The notes below the pieces were generated by a model, which was given only the letters and a program-made list of their open reading frames with translations, did not search any database and was not told the DNA's origin. Shown here in pieces: positions 7,830-17,179 of a DNA stretch of 54,896 bases; within the stretch, counting starts at the first letter, position 1; the number at the start of each line of letters is the position of its first letter. The stretch covers positions 1 through 54,896 of the forward strand of contig NZ_JACTVI010000034.1 of NCBI RefSeq assembly GCF_014495685.1, in the 5' to 3' direction. Both the position numbers and the translations under genes were made by a program. Origin of the DNA: Streptomyces sp. TRM68367 (GTDB lineage Bacteria; Actinomycetota; Actinomycetes; Streptomycetales; Streptomycetaceae).

Positions 7830-8756
7830 ATGACCAGCGACACCCCCGAGACCCGTCCCGCCCTCGCCGACGCCCTCGCCGCGCGCACCGTCGTCCTCGA
7901 CGGCGGCATGTCCAACCAGCTGGAGTCGGCCGGGCACGACCTGAGTGACGAGCTGTGGTCGGCGCGGCTGCTCGCCGAGCGGCCCGAGGCAGTCACCGAG
8001 GCGCACCTCGCCTACTACGAGGCGGGCGCGGACGTGGCGATCACCGCCAGCTACCAGGCCACCTTCGAGGGCTTCGCCCGGCGCGGGATCGACCGCGAGA
8101 AGGCGGCCGAACTCCTCACCCTGAGCGTGCGGTCGGCCCGGGATGCGGCCCGCCGGGCGGAGCGGGTGCGTCCGCTGTGGGTGGCGGCCTCGGTCGGGCC
8201 GTACGGGGCGATGCTCGCGGACGGCTCCGAGTACCGCGGCCGGTACGGGCTCACGGTCGGCGAGCTGGAGCGGTTCCACCGGCCGCGCATGGAGGTGCTG
8301 GCCGCGGCCGGGCCGGACGTGCTCGCGCTGGAGACGGTGCCCGACGCGGACGAGGGCGCGGCGCTGCTGCGGGCGGTGCGCGGGCTCGGGGTGCCGGCCT
8401 GGCTGTCGTACACCGTCGACGGCGAACACACCCGGGCCGGGCAGCCGCTGGAGGAGGCCTTCGCGCCGGCCGCCGAGGTGGACGAGGTGATCGCGGTCGG
8501 CGTCAACTGCTGTGCCCCGCACGACGTGGAGGCCGCGATCGAGACCGCGGCGCGTGTCACGGGCAAGCCGGTCGTCGTGTATCCCAACAGCGGTGAGTCC
8601 TGGGACGCCGGGGCCCGGACCTGGAGCGGCCGGTCCACCTTCACCGCCGAGCAGGTCAAGGCGTGGCGGGACGCGGGGGCGCGGCTGATCGGTGGCTGCT
8701 GCCGGGTGGGGCCGGACGCGATCGCGGGCATCGCGCGGACCCTGGCGACGGTGTAG
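7830..8756 (+). CDS. mmuM: Homocysteine S-methyltransferase
   Basis: The product is 308 residues, the usual length for the short enzymes of this family. It starts at ATG 7830 and reads DGGMSNQLES near residue 30, the conserved N-terminal loop. The zinc-binding cysteines are present: Cys227/Cys228 in GVNCCAPH and Cys290/Cys291 in GGCCRVGP. It would transfer a methyl group from S-methylmethionine or S-adenosylmethionine to homocysteine to give methionine in the cytosol. The divergent permease may supply the methyl donor. No riboswitch was recognised in the intergenic stretch. Confidence 0.88.
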   Translation: MTSDTPETRPALADALAARTVVLDGGMSNQLESAGHDLSDELWSARLLAERPEAVTEAHLAYYEAGADVAITASYQATFEGFARRGIDREKAAELLTLSVRSARDAARRAERVRPLWVAASVGPYGAMLADGSEYRGRYGLTVGELERFHRPRMEVLAAAGPDVLALETVPDADEGAALLRAVRGLGVPAWLSYTVDGEHTRAGQPLEEAFAPAAEVDEVIAVGVNCCAPHDVEAAIETAARVTGKPVVVYPNSGESWDAGARTWSGRSTFTAEQVKAWRDAGARLIGGCCRVGPDAIAGIARTLATV

Positions 8757-8840
8757 CCCGCCCGCCGTCCGGGACTCGGGTACGCTCTGCGCGGCCAAGC
8801 CACTCGTGCCGCCCCTCCCCTGCTGCTAGCCTCCGCATCG

Positions 8841-8852
8841 GGAACCGGTTGT
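8841..8852. promoter_or_regulatory. LacI-type operator (AACCGGTT core) upstream of the first LacI gene
   Basis: GGAACCGGTTGT lies 65 bases before the LacI start at 8918. It matches the AACCGGTT palindromes at 10001, 10048, 16856 and 17180. The position fits autoregulation. Confidence 0.65.
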
Positions 8853-8917
8853 CACTGGCGTTGCCACCGGTCCCCGCGGGGGTGGGCAAGTGTGCCCGGG
8901 AGAGGGGCGAGGCAGGA

Positions 8918-9985
8918 ATGACCAGGAAGAGCGAGGAAGCGAGCCGCAGCACTATCCGGGACGTGGCGGCCCGCGCGGGGGTGTCGGCGTCAACGGTGTC
9001 GCGGGTGCTCGGGGGCGTGTATCCGGTGAGCGCGGCGACACGCGCGCGCGTGATGCGGGCGGTGCGCGACCTCGACTACGTGGCTGACGCGCGCGCGAAG
9101 GCGGTCGCCGGAGTCGGCACGCCGACGCTGGCGTTCGTGCTGGAGGACATCACGGGACCGTCGTTCGCGCACATGGCGTACGGCGTGGAACGGGAGGCGA
9201 CGCGGCTCGGGCACCTGTGCCTGGTGTGCGGCACCGAGGGGGACATCCAGCACGAACTGGACTTCGTGGAGATGATGCGCGCCCAGCGCGCCGCCGCCGT
9301 GATCCTGGTCGGCGGCACCGCCGACACGCCCGAGTACCGCGAGCGGACCCGCCGCATCGCCGACTCGCTCGCCTCGGCAGGTTCCCGGCTCGTGCTGTGC
9401 GGGCGCCCGCCGCTGGGCCCCGGGGCGCCGGTGACGGTCATCGAGTACGACAACGAGGGCGGCGCCTACACCCTCGTCGCCCACGTCCTCGCCCAGGGCC
9501 ACCGGCGGGTGCTGTTCCTCGGCGGCAAGCCGGACCACACCACGGCGCAGGACCGCGAGCGCGGCTATCTCGCCGCCCACCGCGCGCGGGGCCTGGACCC
9601 CGACCCGGCCCTGCTGCTGCACGGCGACTTCACCCGCGACTCCGGCCACCGCCTGATGCGCCGGGCGCTCAAGGAGGGCCTGGAGTTCACGGCCGTGGTC
9701 GCCGCCACCGACATGGTCGCCGCGGGCGCGCTCACCGCGCTGCACGAGGCGGGCCTGGACGTGCCGGGCGACGTGTCGCTGGCCGGTTACGACGACATCC
9801 CGTTCGCCCGCGACCTGCACCCCGCGCTGACCACGGTCCACGTCCCCTATGAGGAGCTGGGCCGCCTCGCCGTGCGCACCGCCCTCGAACGCACCCCCGG
9901 CGCGCAGGACGAGCACCTGCTGCTGGGCACGCACGTGGTGGTTCGGGACTCGGTCGCCGCCGTGAAACAGGCGGCCGGCGTGTAG
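8918..9985 (+). CDS. LacI-family transcriptional regulator
   Basis: The product is 355 residues. The N-terminal helix-turn-helix (TIRDVAARAGVSASTVSRVL, about residues 10-29) is followed by a YPVSAATRARV hinge-side helix and a periplasmic-binding-protein-like effector domain containing EYDNEGGAY and GYDDIPFARDL. ATG 8918 is chosen because the HTH starts ten codons later; the frame is open further upstream, but that part lacks similarity. It is a paralogue of the regulator at 18846, sharing NEGGAY, GHRRVL and the final VHVPYEE. The likely ligand is a sugar released by the lyases or xylosidase nearby. Confidence 0.92.
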   Translation: MTRKSEEASRSTIRDVAARAGVSASTVSRVLGGVYPVSAATRARVMRAVRDLDYVADARAKAVAGVGTPTLAFVLEDITGPSFAHMAYGVEREATRLGHLCLVCGTEGDIQHELDFVEMMRAQRAAAVILVGGTADTPEYRERTRRIADSLASAGSRLVLCGRPPLGPGAPVTVIEYDNEGGAYTLVAHVLAQGHRRVLFLGGKPDHTTAQDRERGYLAAHRARGLDPDPALLLHGDFTRDSGHRLMRRALKEGLEFTAVVAATDMVAAGALTALHEAGLDVPGDVSLAGYDDIPFARDLHPALTTVHVPYEELGRLAVRTALERTPGAQDEHLLLGTHVVVRDSVAAVKQAAGV

Positions 9986-10000
9986 CCGGCCTCTTGTCGC

Positions 10001-10059
10001 GTAACCGGTTGCTTTTCTGTGCGTGCTTTTCTGTGCCCACGACGTCGGCAACCGGTTTC
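10001..10059. promoter_or_regulatory. Pair of AACCGGTT operators between two convergent genes
   Basis: GTAACCGGTTGC (10001-10012) and GCAACCGGTTTC (10048-10059) are 47 bases apart. They lie between the stop of the LacI gene (9985) and the stop of the esterase gene (10085). Between them TGCTTTTCTGTG occurs twice. Neither flanking gene has its promoter here, so the function of the pair is unexplained. Confidence 0.6.
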
Positions 10060-10084
10060 TACCGTTTCTGCCGCCCGCCTGGAA

Positions 10085-11731
10085 TCAGTGCCGGCGGAGG
10101 GCGCCGGAGCGACGGAGCAGCCGTACGGCCGACCGCGGTTCCGTACCGCGTGCGGGGGAACCGTCGTCGGCAGGAGCCGATACGGGTGTGGATTCCGCGG
10201 TGGTGATGCCGGCGGTCCACAGGGCGAATTCGGGGTCCCGTGGGCCGTACGCGGTGTACGGGGCTGCCACGGCGTCCGGATCGTCCGCGCCGTCCGGCCG
10301 GCCGTCGGCCTCCGGCTGGTCGTGGTCGCGGTCGCCGAAGATCCGCACCGGGTGCCTGGCGTCCCATGCCTCCCACCCGGGGTCCCCCGCCACGGCGAAC
10401 CGCACCCACGACCCGTGCATCGCGTCGGCCAGTTCCTGCGGCGCGCCCTCGCCCGCCAGCCTGGCCGACTCGGGCACGTCGCCGGTGTCGAAGACGAAGC
10501 CGAGCTCCAGGGCGTGGCAGGAGCCGAGGCCGGGCAGGTTCGACGGCCAGGCGAACTCGTACACGTGCGACGATCCCGGGCGGGCGTCGGCCAGCCGCTG
10601 CAGGGGCATGCGCAGCAGGTGGTCGGTGACGAGCTGGCCGACGGTCTCGGCGGTGCCGGCCTCGGGGTGCAGGGCGCGGTAGCCGCGCGGGACCTCGCTG
10701 CCGCAGTGGCAGCGGGCCATGGCGCCGGCCACGGCGACCGGGCCGAGCCGGTCGATGCGTTCCAGGAGCCCGCCGGGGACCAGCCACAGCCGGTACTCGT
10801 CGCGGGTCCAGCCCATCATCAGGTCGACGCCGGCAGCCGCGTCCCCTTCGGTGAGCGCTTCCAGCGGATCGCGCGGGACGAGGTCGCCGTCGACGACGAT
10901 GCCGAAGGCGGGGCCGCCGAGGACGGGGCTGCTGAGCCGGCCGACGTCGGCCTGGGTGCGCAGCAGCAGGTCACGGTCGACGGCGGCGAAGGCCTCGGCG
11001 GTGGCGGGGATCCTCAGCCGGGTCGCCATGCGGCGCACCATCCGCCGTACCTTGTCCCGGTCAGCGGCCTCGGGCGGTCCGCTCTGCAGGATCGCGCGCC
11101 GGACGAGACCCTGGGCCTGCGGGGCGGCGAGCAGGGCGCCGATGCTGATGGCTCCGGCGGACTGGCCGAAGAGGGTGATCCGGGACGGGTCTCCGCCGAA
11201 GGCCCCGATCGCCTCGTGCACCCAGGCGAGGGCGGCGAGCTGGTCGCGCAGGCCCGGGTTGGGGGGCGAGTCCGGGAACAGGCCGTAGCCCTCCACGCCC
11301 AGCCGGTAGTTGACGGAGACGCACACGACACCGTCGCGGGCGAAGGTGCGTCCGTCGTACACGGGCACGGCGGAGGAGCCCCGGGTCAGGGCGCCGCCGT
11401 GCAGCCACACCATGACCGGCAGCCGGGCCCCGCGGCCCGGCTCCGGCGTCCACACGTTCAGGTTGAGGCAGTCGTCGCCGGGCACGACCGGGTCGGACAG
11501 GTACTGCGCGAAGGCCTCGGAGTAGGGCGGTTTCGGCGGTGTCGGCCCGAAGGCGTACGTGTCGCGGCCCCCGTCCCAGGGTTGGGGCGGCACGGGCGGC
11601 CGGAACCGCCGGGGGCCGAAGGGGGGTGCGGCGTACGGGATGCCCCGGAACACGGCGACACCGTGTTCGTACCTGCCGCGTACGACCCCGTGTGGCGTGG
11701 TGACCACGGGGTTCGTCTGGTCTGCCGTCAT
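10085..11731 (-). CDS. Type-B carboxylesterase
   Basis: The product is 548 residues, the usual length. The oxyanion motif HGGALTRGSS is at 111-120 and the nucleophile Ser191 is in FGQSAGAIS. The catalytic His is probably in GSCHALELGF and the acid in the MMGWTRDEY region. There is no signal peptide, so it is probably cytosolic. ATG 11731 is chosen over an upstream in-frame ATG because the conserved region (PVVTTPHGVVRGR) begins right after it. It is the last gene of the minus-strand group with two alginate-lyase-like genes, 124 bases after the nearest one. It could remove acyl or methyl esters from imported oligosaccharides. That substrate is inferred from context. Confidence 0.85.
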   Translation of the reverse strand: MTADQTNPVVTTPHGVVRGRYEHGVAVFRGIPYAAPPFGPRRFRPPVPPQPWDGGRDTYAFGPTPPKPPYSEAFAQYLSDPVVPGDDCLNLNVWTPEPGRGARLPVMVWLHGGALTRGSSAVPVYDGRTFARDGVVCVSVNYRLGVEGYGLFPDSPPNPGLRDQLAALAWVHEAIGAFGGDPSRITLFGQSAGAISIGALLAAPQAQGLVRRAILQSGPPEAADRDKVRRMVRRMATRLRIPATAEAFAAVDRDLLLRTQADVGRLSSPVLGGPAFGIVVDGDLVPRDPLEALTEGDAAAGVDLMMGWTRDEYRLWLVPGGLLERIDRLGPVAVAGAMARCHCGSEVPRGYRALHPEAGTAETVGQLVTDHLLRMPLQRLADARPGSSHVYEFAWPSNLPGLGSCHALELGFVFDTGDVPESARLAGEGAPQELADAMHGSWVRFAVAGDPGWEAWDARHPVRIFGDRDHDQPEADGRPDGADDPDAVAAPYTAYGPRDPEFALWTAGITTAESTPVSAPADDGSPARGTEPRSAVRLLRRSGALRRH

Positions 11732-11855
11732 GCGCCCACCAGCCCTTCGCCGCGCTCCTGCACCGTTCACGACTGCTCACATCAGAGCAGCACATCGCGC
11801 GGATGTATTCCGGTACAGGGCGCGGCAGGACGGTTACACTAAGTTACGTGCGCGG

Positions 11856-13118
11856 TTACTTCGCGTACATCAACGTGCCGAAGCCGAGCTGGTCGAAGCC
11901 GCTGCTGCCGGAGCCGTAGTCACCTCCTCCGCCCTCGGGCGCTATCGAGAAGCACATGTCGGCGATGTACTTGTCGTCGAGGTGCAGGCGCCGGTTGTAG
12001 TGGTAGTGGAGCATCGCCCAGACGGGGCGGACCTCGCCGCGGCTGCTGGGGCTGATCACCGTATGTGACCGCTGCGCACAGTTCTGGCCGGTGCCCCACG
12101 TGTAAGTGGTGAAGGGCACATTCATGTTCAGGTTGTACTTGGCGACGTACTGGGCGGCCTTCATGAAGCGGCGGCCGTCGTAGGAGTACAGGTCGTCGCC
12201 CTGGTTCCAGGCCATCTCGCACAAGGCGCCCATCTGACCCATCCCCATGACGGAGTGAGCCTGGTCGCGGCCGGACTCCTGCCACTGGCCGAGGTCGTGG
12301 CCCTCCACGTTGCTGTAGAGGAAGGGCACGGCGCGCCGGATGGCGCCGTTGCCCCCGCCGTTCTTGAAGTAGTCGACGGCCTGGTCGTACTTGGCGCCGT
12401 CGTCGCACAGGATCCCGATGGCCATGATCGAGGCCATGTCGCACAGGTCCCAGTTGGCCCAGTAGTTGGTGATGCAGGCGTCGTTGTGCTTGCGGAGGAA
12501 GCCGTCGTTGAGCGGGTAGAAGACGTTGAGCATCATCGTCTTGAACCGGTTCAGGTCGAATCCGGCGTAGCCGCGCATGAGCTCGGCGGCGTTCGCGAAC
12601 TGCCAGCCGGACAGGCCGGCGGCCAGGTACCGCTCGGCGTTTCCGGTGACCTCGGTGAGGGTGGACGACCAGGCGTTGAGGATGCGCACGGCGCAGTCGC
12701 CGTTCGCGGCGGAGCCGCCCACGTGCCAGCGCAGGGCGTTCTGGTAGGCGGCGGCGATGTCGCTGTAGAGGATCCCGTAGTTGTCCCCCGTGCCGCCGCG
12801 GAGGACCGTGGCCTGGGGGCGGGGCGTCCAGGTGGAGTGGGAGCGGCCGTTGGCGGTCAGCCGCCGCCAGCCGGACGCCCAGGGGTCGTTGCCCGCGGCG
12901 ACCCTGGCCTTGGCGCGGTTGATGTCGCCCCAGTTGTGCAGCATGCCGGGGTGAGTGAAGGTGGCCGGCGCCGCCTCGGCCGCGCCCGTGAGGGCGGTCG
13001 CCGAGGCGCCGACGGCGAGTGCGGCGGTGAGCCCGCCGGCGGTCTTCAGCAGACCGCGGCGGCTCACGTCGGGTGTCTGGAGGTGCGTGTGGGGGGAAGT
13101 GCGGCTCATACGGTGCAT
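11856..13118 (-). CDS. Tat-exported alginate-lyase-family polysaccharide lyase
   Basis: The product is 420 residues. The twin-arginine signal SRRGLLKTAGG is followed by a hydrophobic stretch and an AEAAP cleavage region near residue 50. The mature part is all-helical in character, of the alginate_lyase (alpha/alpha toroid) type. Likely active-site elements are TNYWANWDLCDM, ESGRDQAHSVMG and HYHYNRR. Paired Asn-Trp and Arg-Asp-Gln-Ala-His motifs of this kind occur in lyases such as PL38. The enzyme would cleave a uronate-containing glycan outside the cell by beta-elimination. It follows the multi-domain homologue after 17 bases, so the two form an operon. The precise substrate (alginate, glucuronan or another uronic-acid glycan) is not determinable here. 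Confidence 0.8.
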   Translation of the reverse strand: MHRMSRTSPHTHLQTPDVSRRGLLKTAGGLTAALAVGASATALTGAAEAAPATFTHPGMLHNWGDINRAKARVAAGNDPWASGWRRLTANGRSHSTWTPRPQATVLRGGTGDNYGILYSDIAAAYQNALRWHVGGSAANGDCAVRILNAWSSTLTEVTGNAERYLAAGLSGWQFANAAELMRGYAGFDLNRFKTMMLNVFYPLNDGFLRKHNDACITNYWANWDLCDMASIMAIGILCDDGAKYDQAVDYFKNGGGNGAIRRAVPFLYSNVEGHDLGQWQESGRDQAHSVMGMGQMGALCEMAWNQGDDLYSYDGRRFMKAAQYVAKYNLNMNVPFTTYTWGTGQNCAQRSHTVISPSSRGEVRPVWAMLHYHYNRRLHLDDKYIADMCFSIAPEGGGGDYGSGSSGFDQLGFGTLMYAK

Positions 13119-13135
13119 CTCCGATCCGTGAAGGA

Positions 13136-16100
13136 TTACATGGGGTTGATGCTCACCTCGTCGAACTCGGTGGTGCTGCGGACCAGGGGGCTGCGGGAGC
13201 AGACCACGAGGCCCACGTAGTAGGGGGCGTCGCCGAAGCCGGGGATCTCTCCCTCGGCGAGGGGGGTCCAGCTGACGCCGTCATCGGTGGAGGCGTACGC
13301 GGTGAAGCGCGTCCCGGTGCGCTTCAGCCGCAGCAGGCAGGGCGCGGTGACCGGCGCGTTGCCCGTGAAGGTGGAGCGTCCGGCCACGGCGGTGCGCAGC
13401 ATGAGCTGTGCGCTGGTGCCGCCGCTGACGATCGCGCCGGCCGCCTGGTCGAACGGCGACAGGGACTTGGCCATGAGCAGGCCCACCCGGTCGCCGCTCG
13501 CGCCGGTACGGGAGACCAGCCGGGCGGTGACCTGGCAGTCCCCGGTGACGGACCGCCGTACGAACTGGCCGGTCATTCCCTGGTTGTTGACGGTGAGGTC
13601 GGTCCCGGCGCCCCGTACCACGAAGGTCCCGTCCTCGTGGGAGGTGCTGCCGGGGGTGCGGACGACGGCCACGCCGAAGGTGGCGAAGGCGCGGTCGTCG
13701 AGGACCACGTCACCGAGGTCGCCGTACGTCCAGGGCTCGGGCGGCGGAGTGCCGACCGTGAGGGCGAGGGTGCCGGTGGCGGCCCCGGCGGAGTTGCCCG
13801 CGGTGGTCGTGACGGTGAACTCGCCGGTCTCGGTGGGCGTTCCGGAGATCAGGCCGGTGCGCGGGTCGACGCGCAGGCCGTCGGGCAGTCCCTTGGCGGT
13901 GAACCGGACGGGCTCGTGCACGGCCCGCAGCAGGTGCCGGAACTCGGCGCCCTTGTTCGCGAACGCCGTGGTCACGGAGGTGAGTTCGGGTACGGAGGGC
14001 TTCGGCATGGCGGCCGAGGCGGGTGCCGAGCGCGGGCCCTTGCCGCCCGCGTTCGTCTTGACGACGGCGTAGTGGTACGTCGTGCCGGGCGTGCCGGTGG
14101 CGTCGGTGTACCGGATGCGGGTGCCGAAGCCGACCGGGCCGACGTCCATGGCGAGGGGGCGGAATGGCCCGTCCGCGCTCTCCGCGCGCAGCACCGTGTA
14201 GCGGGCGGCCGGGTCCGGGTCGGTCCAGGCCAGTTCGACCGCGTCCGCGCCGGTGGCCGCGCTCAGCCCGGCCGCGGTGTGGGCGGGGCGGGGCACGGAC
14301 CAGACCTCGCCGGTCGTGGAGGTCACGGTGACGTTGTCGAAGGCGCCGGTGCCGGTCTCGGCGTACACCTCGTCCACACCGAGGCAGGAGGTGAGGACGA
14401 GACCCGCGTATGCGGTGTTCGGCAGACCGCCGACCTCGGTGCGACCGACCTCTGTCCACCGTGTGCCGTCCGGCGAGATCTCCCCGGTACACCACCGACC
14501 CTTGCGGGTCACTCGCACCCAGTACGGCTCGCGCAGCCGGTAGCCGTCGCCCGCGCCCTCGACGTACGGCGCCTGAAGCGGGGTGGCCGACTCGGGCAGG
14601 GTGCCGAGGTCGGAGATCGGGAAGGACGCCCTGGCGGTGATCATCTCCTGCTGGGACGGCGGCACCGGGGTGCTGCCGGTGGCCGAGACCTGCGCCCCGG
14701 CCTTCGGGCGTACGGTCCACACGCCGCTCCAGGTGTGCAGCGGCAGTCCCTGGATCAGCATGGCGGCCTGGGCCGCGTCCGCCTCCAGACCCGCCCGCAC
14801 GGTGACACCGATCTTGGAGTACTGCGAGCTGAGCGGGAACACGATCCGCGCGGTGATCGTGCCGTTGCCGGACAGCGGCAGATACGCCATGCGGTAGGTG
14901 TCGGCGGTGCCGGACGCCTCCAGCACGAACCGCTCGCCGTCGAACACGGCCGAGCCGGGGATCTTCACGTCCCCGATGTCCCGGGTCGACCAGGGTCCGG
15001 GGAGCCCGGCGGTCGCCGACGCCCAAGCCGAATCACGGCTCTTACCACGGGAGTTGGCGGCGCTGACGGTGTAGTAGTAGGTGCGGCCCGTGCGGACGCC
15101 GCGGTCGCTGTACGTCGGCTTTGAGACGCCGGTGGCGACGGTCTCGTACGGCCCGTCGGGGCTGGTGGCCCGGCGTACGGTGTAGCCGCTCGCCCAGGCG
15201 GACGGCAGCCAGGACACGGTGACCGCCCGGTCCGCGCCCGTCGCCGTGACGCCCGCGGGAGCCGTCGGCGCGCTCGGCGGGGCGGCCTTCGTGCCGGCGT
15301 AGGTGAGGGTGCCCCAGCCGGGGTGGTCCTCGTGGTAGCGCTCGGTCACGCGGGTGCCGTCCGGGCCGCGGAAGACGGCCTTCTGGGTGTACGGCGCGGA
15401 CATGCCGAGGCGGCCCGCGTAGTGCGCGTACCCCATCTCCCACACCGGCCGGAACACCCCGCGCTGCCGGTCGGAGACGGCCGTCTTGATGTACTTGCCG
15501 GTGCGGTCGAGGTCGGGCGTGAACGGAACCGAGTCGTCGCCGAGGTTGTAGCGGGCGAAGTACTCGAAGTTGGCGAGGATCCGGTCGTCGGCGAAGCCGT
15601 ACAGGTCCACGCCCTGCCGCCAGGCGACCTCGGCCGCGTCCGCGAGCAGGCCGATGGCGAGCTGCTCGTGCGCCTGGTCGCGGCCCGATTCCTGCCCCTG
15701 TCCGGTGGCGCTGACGACGCGGTGCAGCACGGAGCCGTTGCCGGCGCCGGCGGCGGCGAACCGCAGGGCGTCCTCGAACATCACGGGGTGGTCGCCGAAG
15801 ACGGCGATGGCGAGGATGGTGCGCAGCGCGGCGAGGTCCCAGTTGCCGTTGGCGTACAGGCAGTAGCCGGACAGGGCCGGGTACCAGACGTCGGTGAAGG
15901 AGCGCTCGCAGCGGCTGACGGAGTCCTCGGGCCAGCCGTCGTAGCCGGAGTGCCGCAGGATCTCGGCGGCGTTGACGAACTTGAAGCCCTGGATCCCGGC
16001 ACCGAGTTGGCCGTCGGCGCCGGTGATGCCGGTGAGGGAGGCGGCCCAGACGTCGAGGATGTCGCGGGCCTTGTCGGCGTGCCGGACGTCGCCGGTGATC

Positions 16101-16465
16101 GCCCACATCAGGGCGTTCTGGTAGGCGGCGGCCGCGTCGGTGACGGCCTGGCTGGTGTTGTCGGTGGGGCCGCGGCCCCAGGTGCGGATCTGTCCGGTGT
16201 TGCGGATGCCGTAGGTGTGCTGGGAGCGGAAGTCGGCGGCCAGGGCCGCGAATCCGGTGGCGATCGGGTTGCTCCCGGCGGCGACCGCGGACCGCATCCG
16301 GTCCAGGTCGGCGCGGGAGTGCAGCAGCCCGGGGTGAGCGAAGGCGTACGCCTGCTCGGCGGCCTGGGCCCAGGCGGGCGCGGCGACGGCGGACAGCAGT
16401 CCGCCCGCGGCCACGCCCGCGAGCCCCGCGGCGCCGAGGAACGTCCGTCGGCTGAGGGATTGCAC
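13136..16465 (-). CDS. Large multidomain secreted alginate-lyase-like enzyme with FN3, Ig and carbohydrate-binding-like modules
   Basis: The product is 1109 residues. GTG 16465 is chosen because AGGAG sits seven bases upstream and the Tat signal SLSRRTFLGAAG begins at once. The order is: signal (1-35); catalytic alginate-lyase-like domain (about 40-380) with NANGNWDLAALR and ESGRDQAHEQLA; FN3 (390-480); a DUF1349-like sandwich (480-720); FN3 (720-815); a putative-Ig domain with LPDGLRVDPRTGLISGTP (820-900); and a second DUF1349-like sandwich to the end. The two sandwich modules probably bind glycan. The gene is 14 bases downstream of a small lipoprotein gene and 17 bases upstream of the second lyase. 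The Ig domain resembles that of the lipoprotein, suggesting shared ancestry. Exact activity is inferred. Confidence 0.82.
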   Translation of the reverse strand: MQSLSRRTFLGAAGLAGVAAGGLLSAVAAPAWAQAAEQAYAFAHPGLLHSRADLDRMRSAVAAGSNPIATGFAALAADFRSQHTYGIRNTGQIRTWGRGPTDNTSQAVTDAAAAYQNALMWAITGDVRHADKARDILDVWAASLTGITGADGQLGAGIQGFKFVNAAEILRHSGYDGWPEDSVSRCERSFTDVWYPALSGYCLYANGNWDLAALRTILAIAVFGDHPVMFEDALRFAAAGAGNGSVLHRVVSATGQGQESGRDQAHEQLAIGLLADAAEVAWRQGVDLYGFADDRILANFEYFARYNLGDDSVPFTPDLDRTGKYIKTAVSDRQRGVFRPVWEMGYAHYAGRLGMSAPYTQKAVFRGPDGTRVTERYHEDHPGWGTLTYAGTKAAPPSAPTAPAGVTATGADRAVTVSWLPSAWASGYTVRRATSPDGPYETVATGVSKPTYSDRGVRTGRTYYYTVSAANSRGKSRDSAWASATAGLPGPWSTRDIGDVKIPGSAVFDGERFVLEASGTADTYRMAYLPLSGNGTITARIVFPLSSQYSKIGVTVRAGLEADAAQAAMLIQGLPLHTWSGVWTVRPKAGAQVSATGSTPVPPSQQEMITARASFPISDLGTLPESATPLQAPYVEGAGDGYRLREPYWVRVTRKGRWCTGEISPDGTRWTEVGRTEVGGLPNTAYAGLVLTSCLGVDEVYAETGTGAFDNVTVTSTTGEVWSVPRPAHTAAGLSAATGADAVELAWTDPDPAARYTVLRAESADGPFRPLAMDVGPVGFGTRIRYTDATGTPGTTYHYAVVKTNAGGKGPRSAPASAAMPKPSVPELTSVTTAFANKGAEFRHLLRAVHEPVRFTAKGLPDGLRVDPRTGLISGTPTETGEFTVTTTAGNSAGAATGTLALTVGTPPPEPWTYGDLGDVVLDDRAFATFGVAVVRTPGSTSHEDGTFVVRGAGTDLTVNNQGMTGQFVRRSVTGDCQVTARLVSRTGASGDRVGLLMAKSLSPFDQAAGAIVSGGTSAQLMLRTAVAGRSTFTGNAPVTAPCLLRLKRTGTRFTAYASTDDGVSWTPLAEGEIPGFGDAPYYVGLVVCSRSPLVRSTTEFDEVSINPM

Positions 16466-16479
16466 GGATGACTCCTGGC

Positions 16480-16782
16480 TTAGGCGTTCTGCACGCTGAG
16501 CGTGACGGACTGGGTCGCCGTACCGGCGGTGTTGGTGGCCTTGACGTTGACCGGGTAGGTGCCGGGGACCTGCGGGACGCCGGAGATGAGGCCGGTCTTC
16601 TCGTCGATCGTCAGGCCCTTGGGCAGTGCCTCGGCGCCGAACGAGGTCTCGCCCGAGCCGCTGGCCCCGGACGACACCTGCAGGGCGCAGCCGCTCAGGG
16701 CGGCAGCACTGGTTGTGGCACCGGCTGCTGACAGGGCGAGGAACCTGCGGCGGCTCATGGAAGCACCGGTGCGTGGGTGCAT
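16480..16782 (-). CDS. Small lipoprotein carrying a single putative-Ig domain
   Basis: The product is 100 residues. ATG 16782 is chosen because GGGAGG precedes it by ten bases; an internal ATG eight codons later is the alternative. A twin-arginine-like SRRRFLALSAAG runs into a lipobox LSGC, so the mature protein would be lipid-anchored. The rest is one putative-Ig module with LPKGLTIDEKTGLISGVPQ and a final Val-rich strand. It is the first gene of the lyase operon. A possible role is to bind glycan or tether the lyases, whose large member carries the same type of module. No enzymatic motif is visible. Confidence 0.75.
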   Translation of the reverse strand: MHPRTGASMSRRRFLALSAAGATTSAAALSGCALQVSSGASGSGETSFGAEALPKGLTIDEKTGLISGVPQVPGTYPVNVKATNTAGTATQSVTLSVQNA

Positions 16783-16855
16783 GAACGCACCACCTCCCAC
16801 TTTCGTTTCGTTCGATATTTCGGCCGTGGATCGATTCATCGATCCGGGCTTGTGG

Positions 16856-16867
16856 ACAACCGGTTGT
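16856..16867. promoter_or_regulatory. Perfect AACCGGTT operator upstream of the lyase operon
   Basis: ACAACCGGTTGT is a perfect 12-base palindrome located 74 bases upstream of the lipoprotein start (minus strand). It is the most symmetric member of the operator set and is well placed to repress the lipoprotein-lyase-lyase operon. Confidence 0.7.
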
Positions 16868-17179
16868 TGTGCAGTGGGGCTGAGCTTCCTTCTGCCCGGA
16901 AACCGCGTCAAGGCTCTTGACGAACTTTCGAAAAGAATGGGTAACCTCGGCGACACGGGCCGCCCGGCCCAAGGGCCGCCACAGAACCCGCGACAGCCGA
17001 AGAAACAGCAGTTCACATCACTCTTTTTTGCCCAGCACCACCGTCCCCGGCTGAGTCGGCACGGATGGACGCGAGCATCCCGCACCGGCGCCTTCGGTGA
17101 TCGCCGGAGACCTCGTGGAGCTCGGCTTGAGCATCACCACTCACCCGGCCGACAGCAGGCACACCTGACGATATGACCG

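Noticed and set aside
4854..8756. 1300-codon frame that seems to fuse several genes
   Set aside because: Only its last 308 codons (from 7830) encode a real protein; the earlier part is antisense to the kinase and permease genes.
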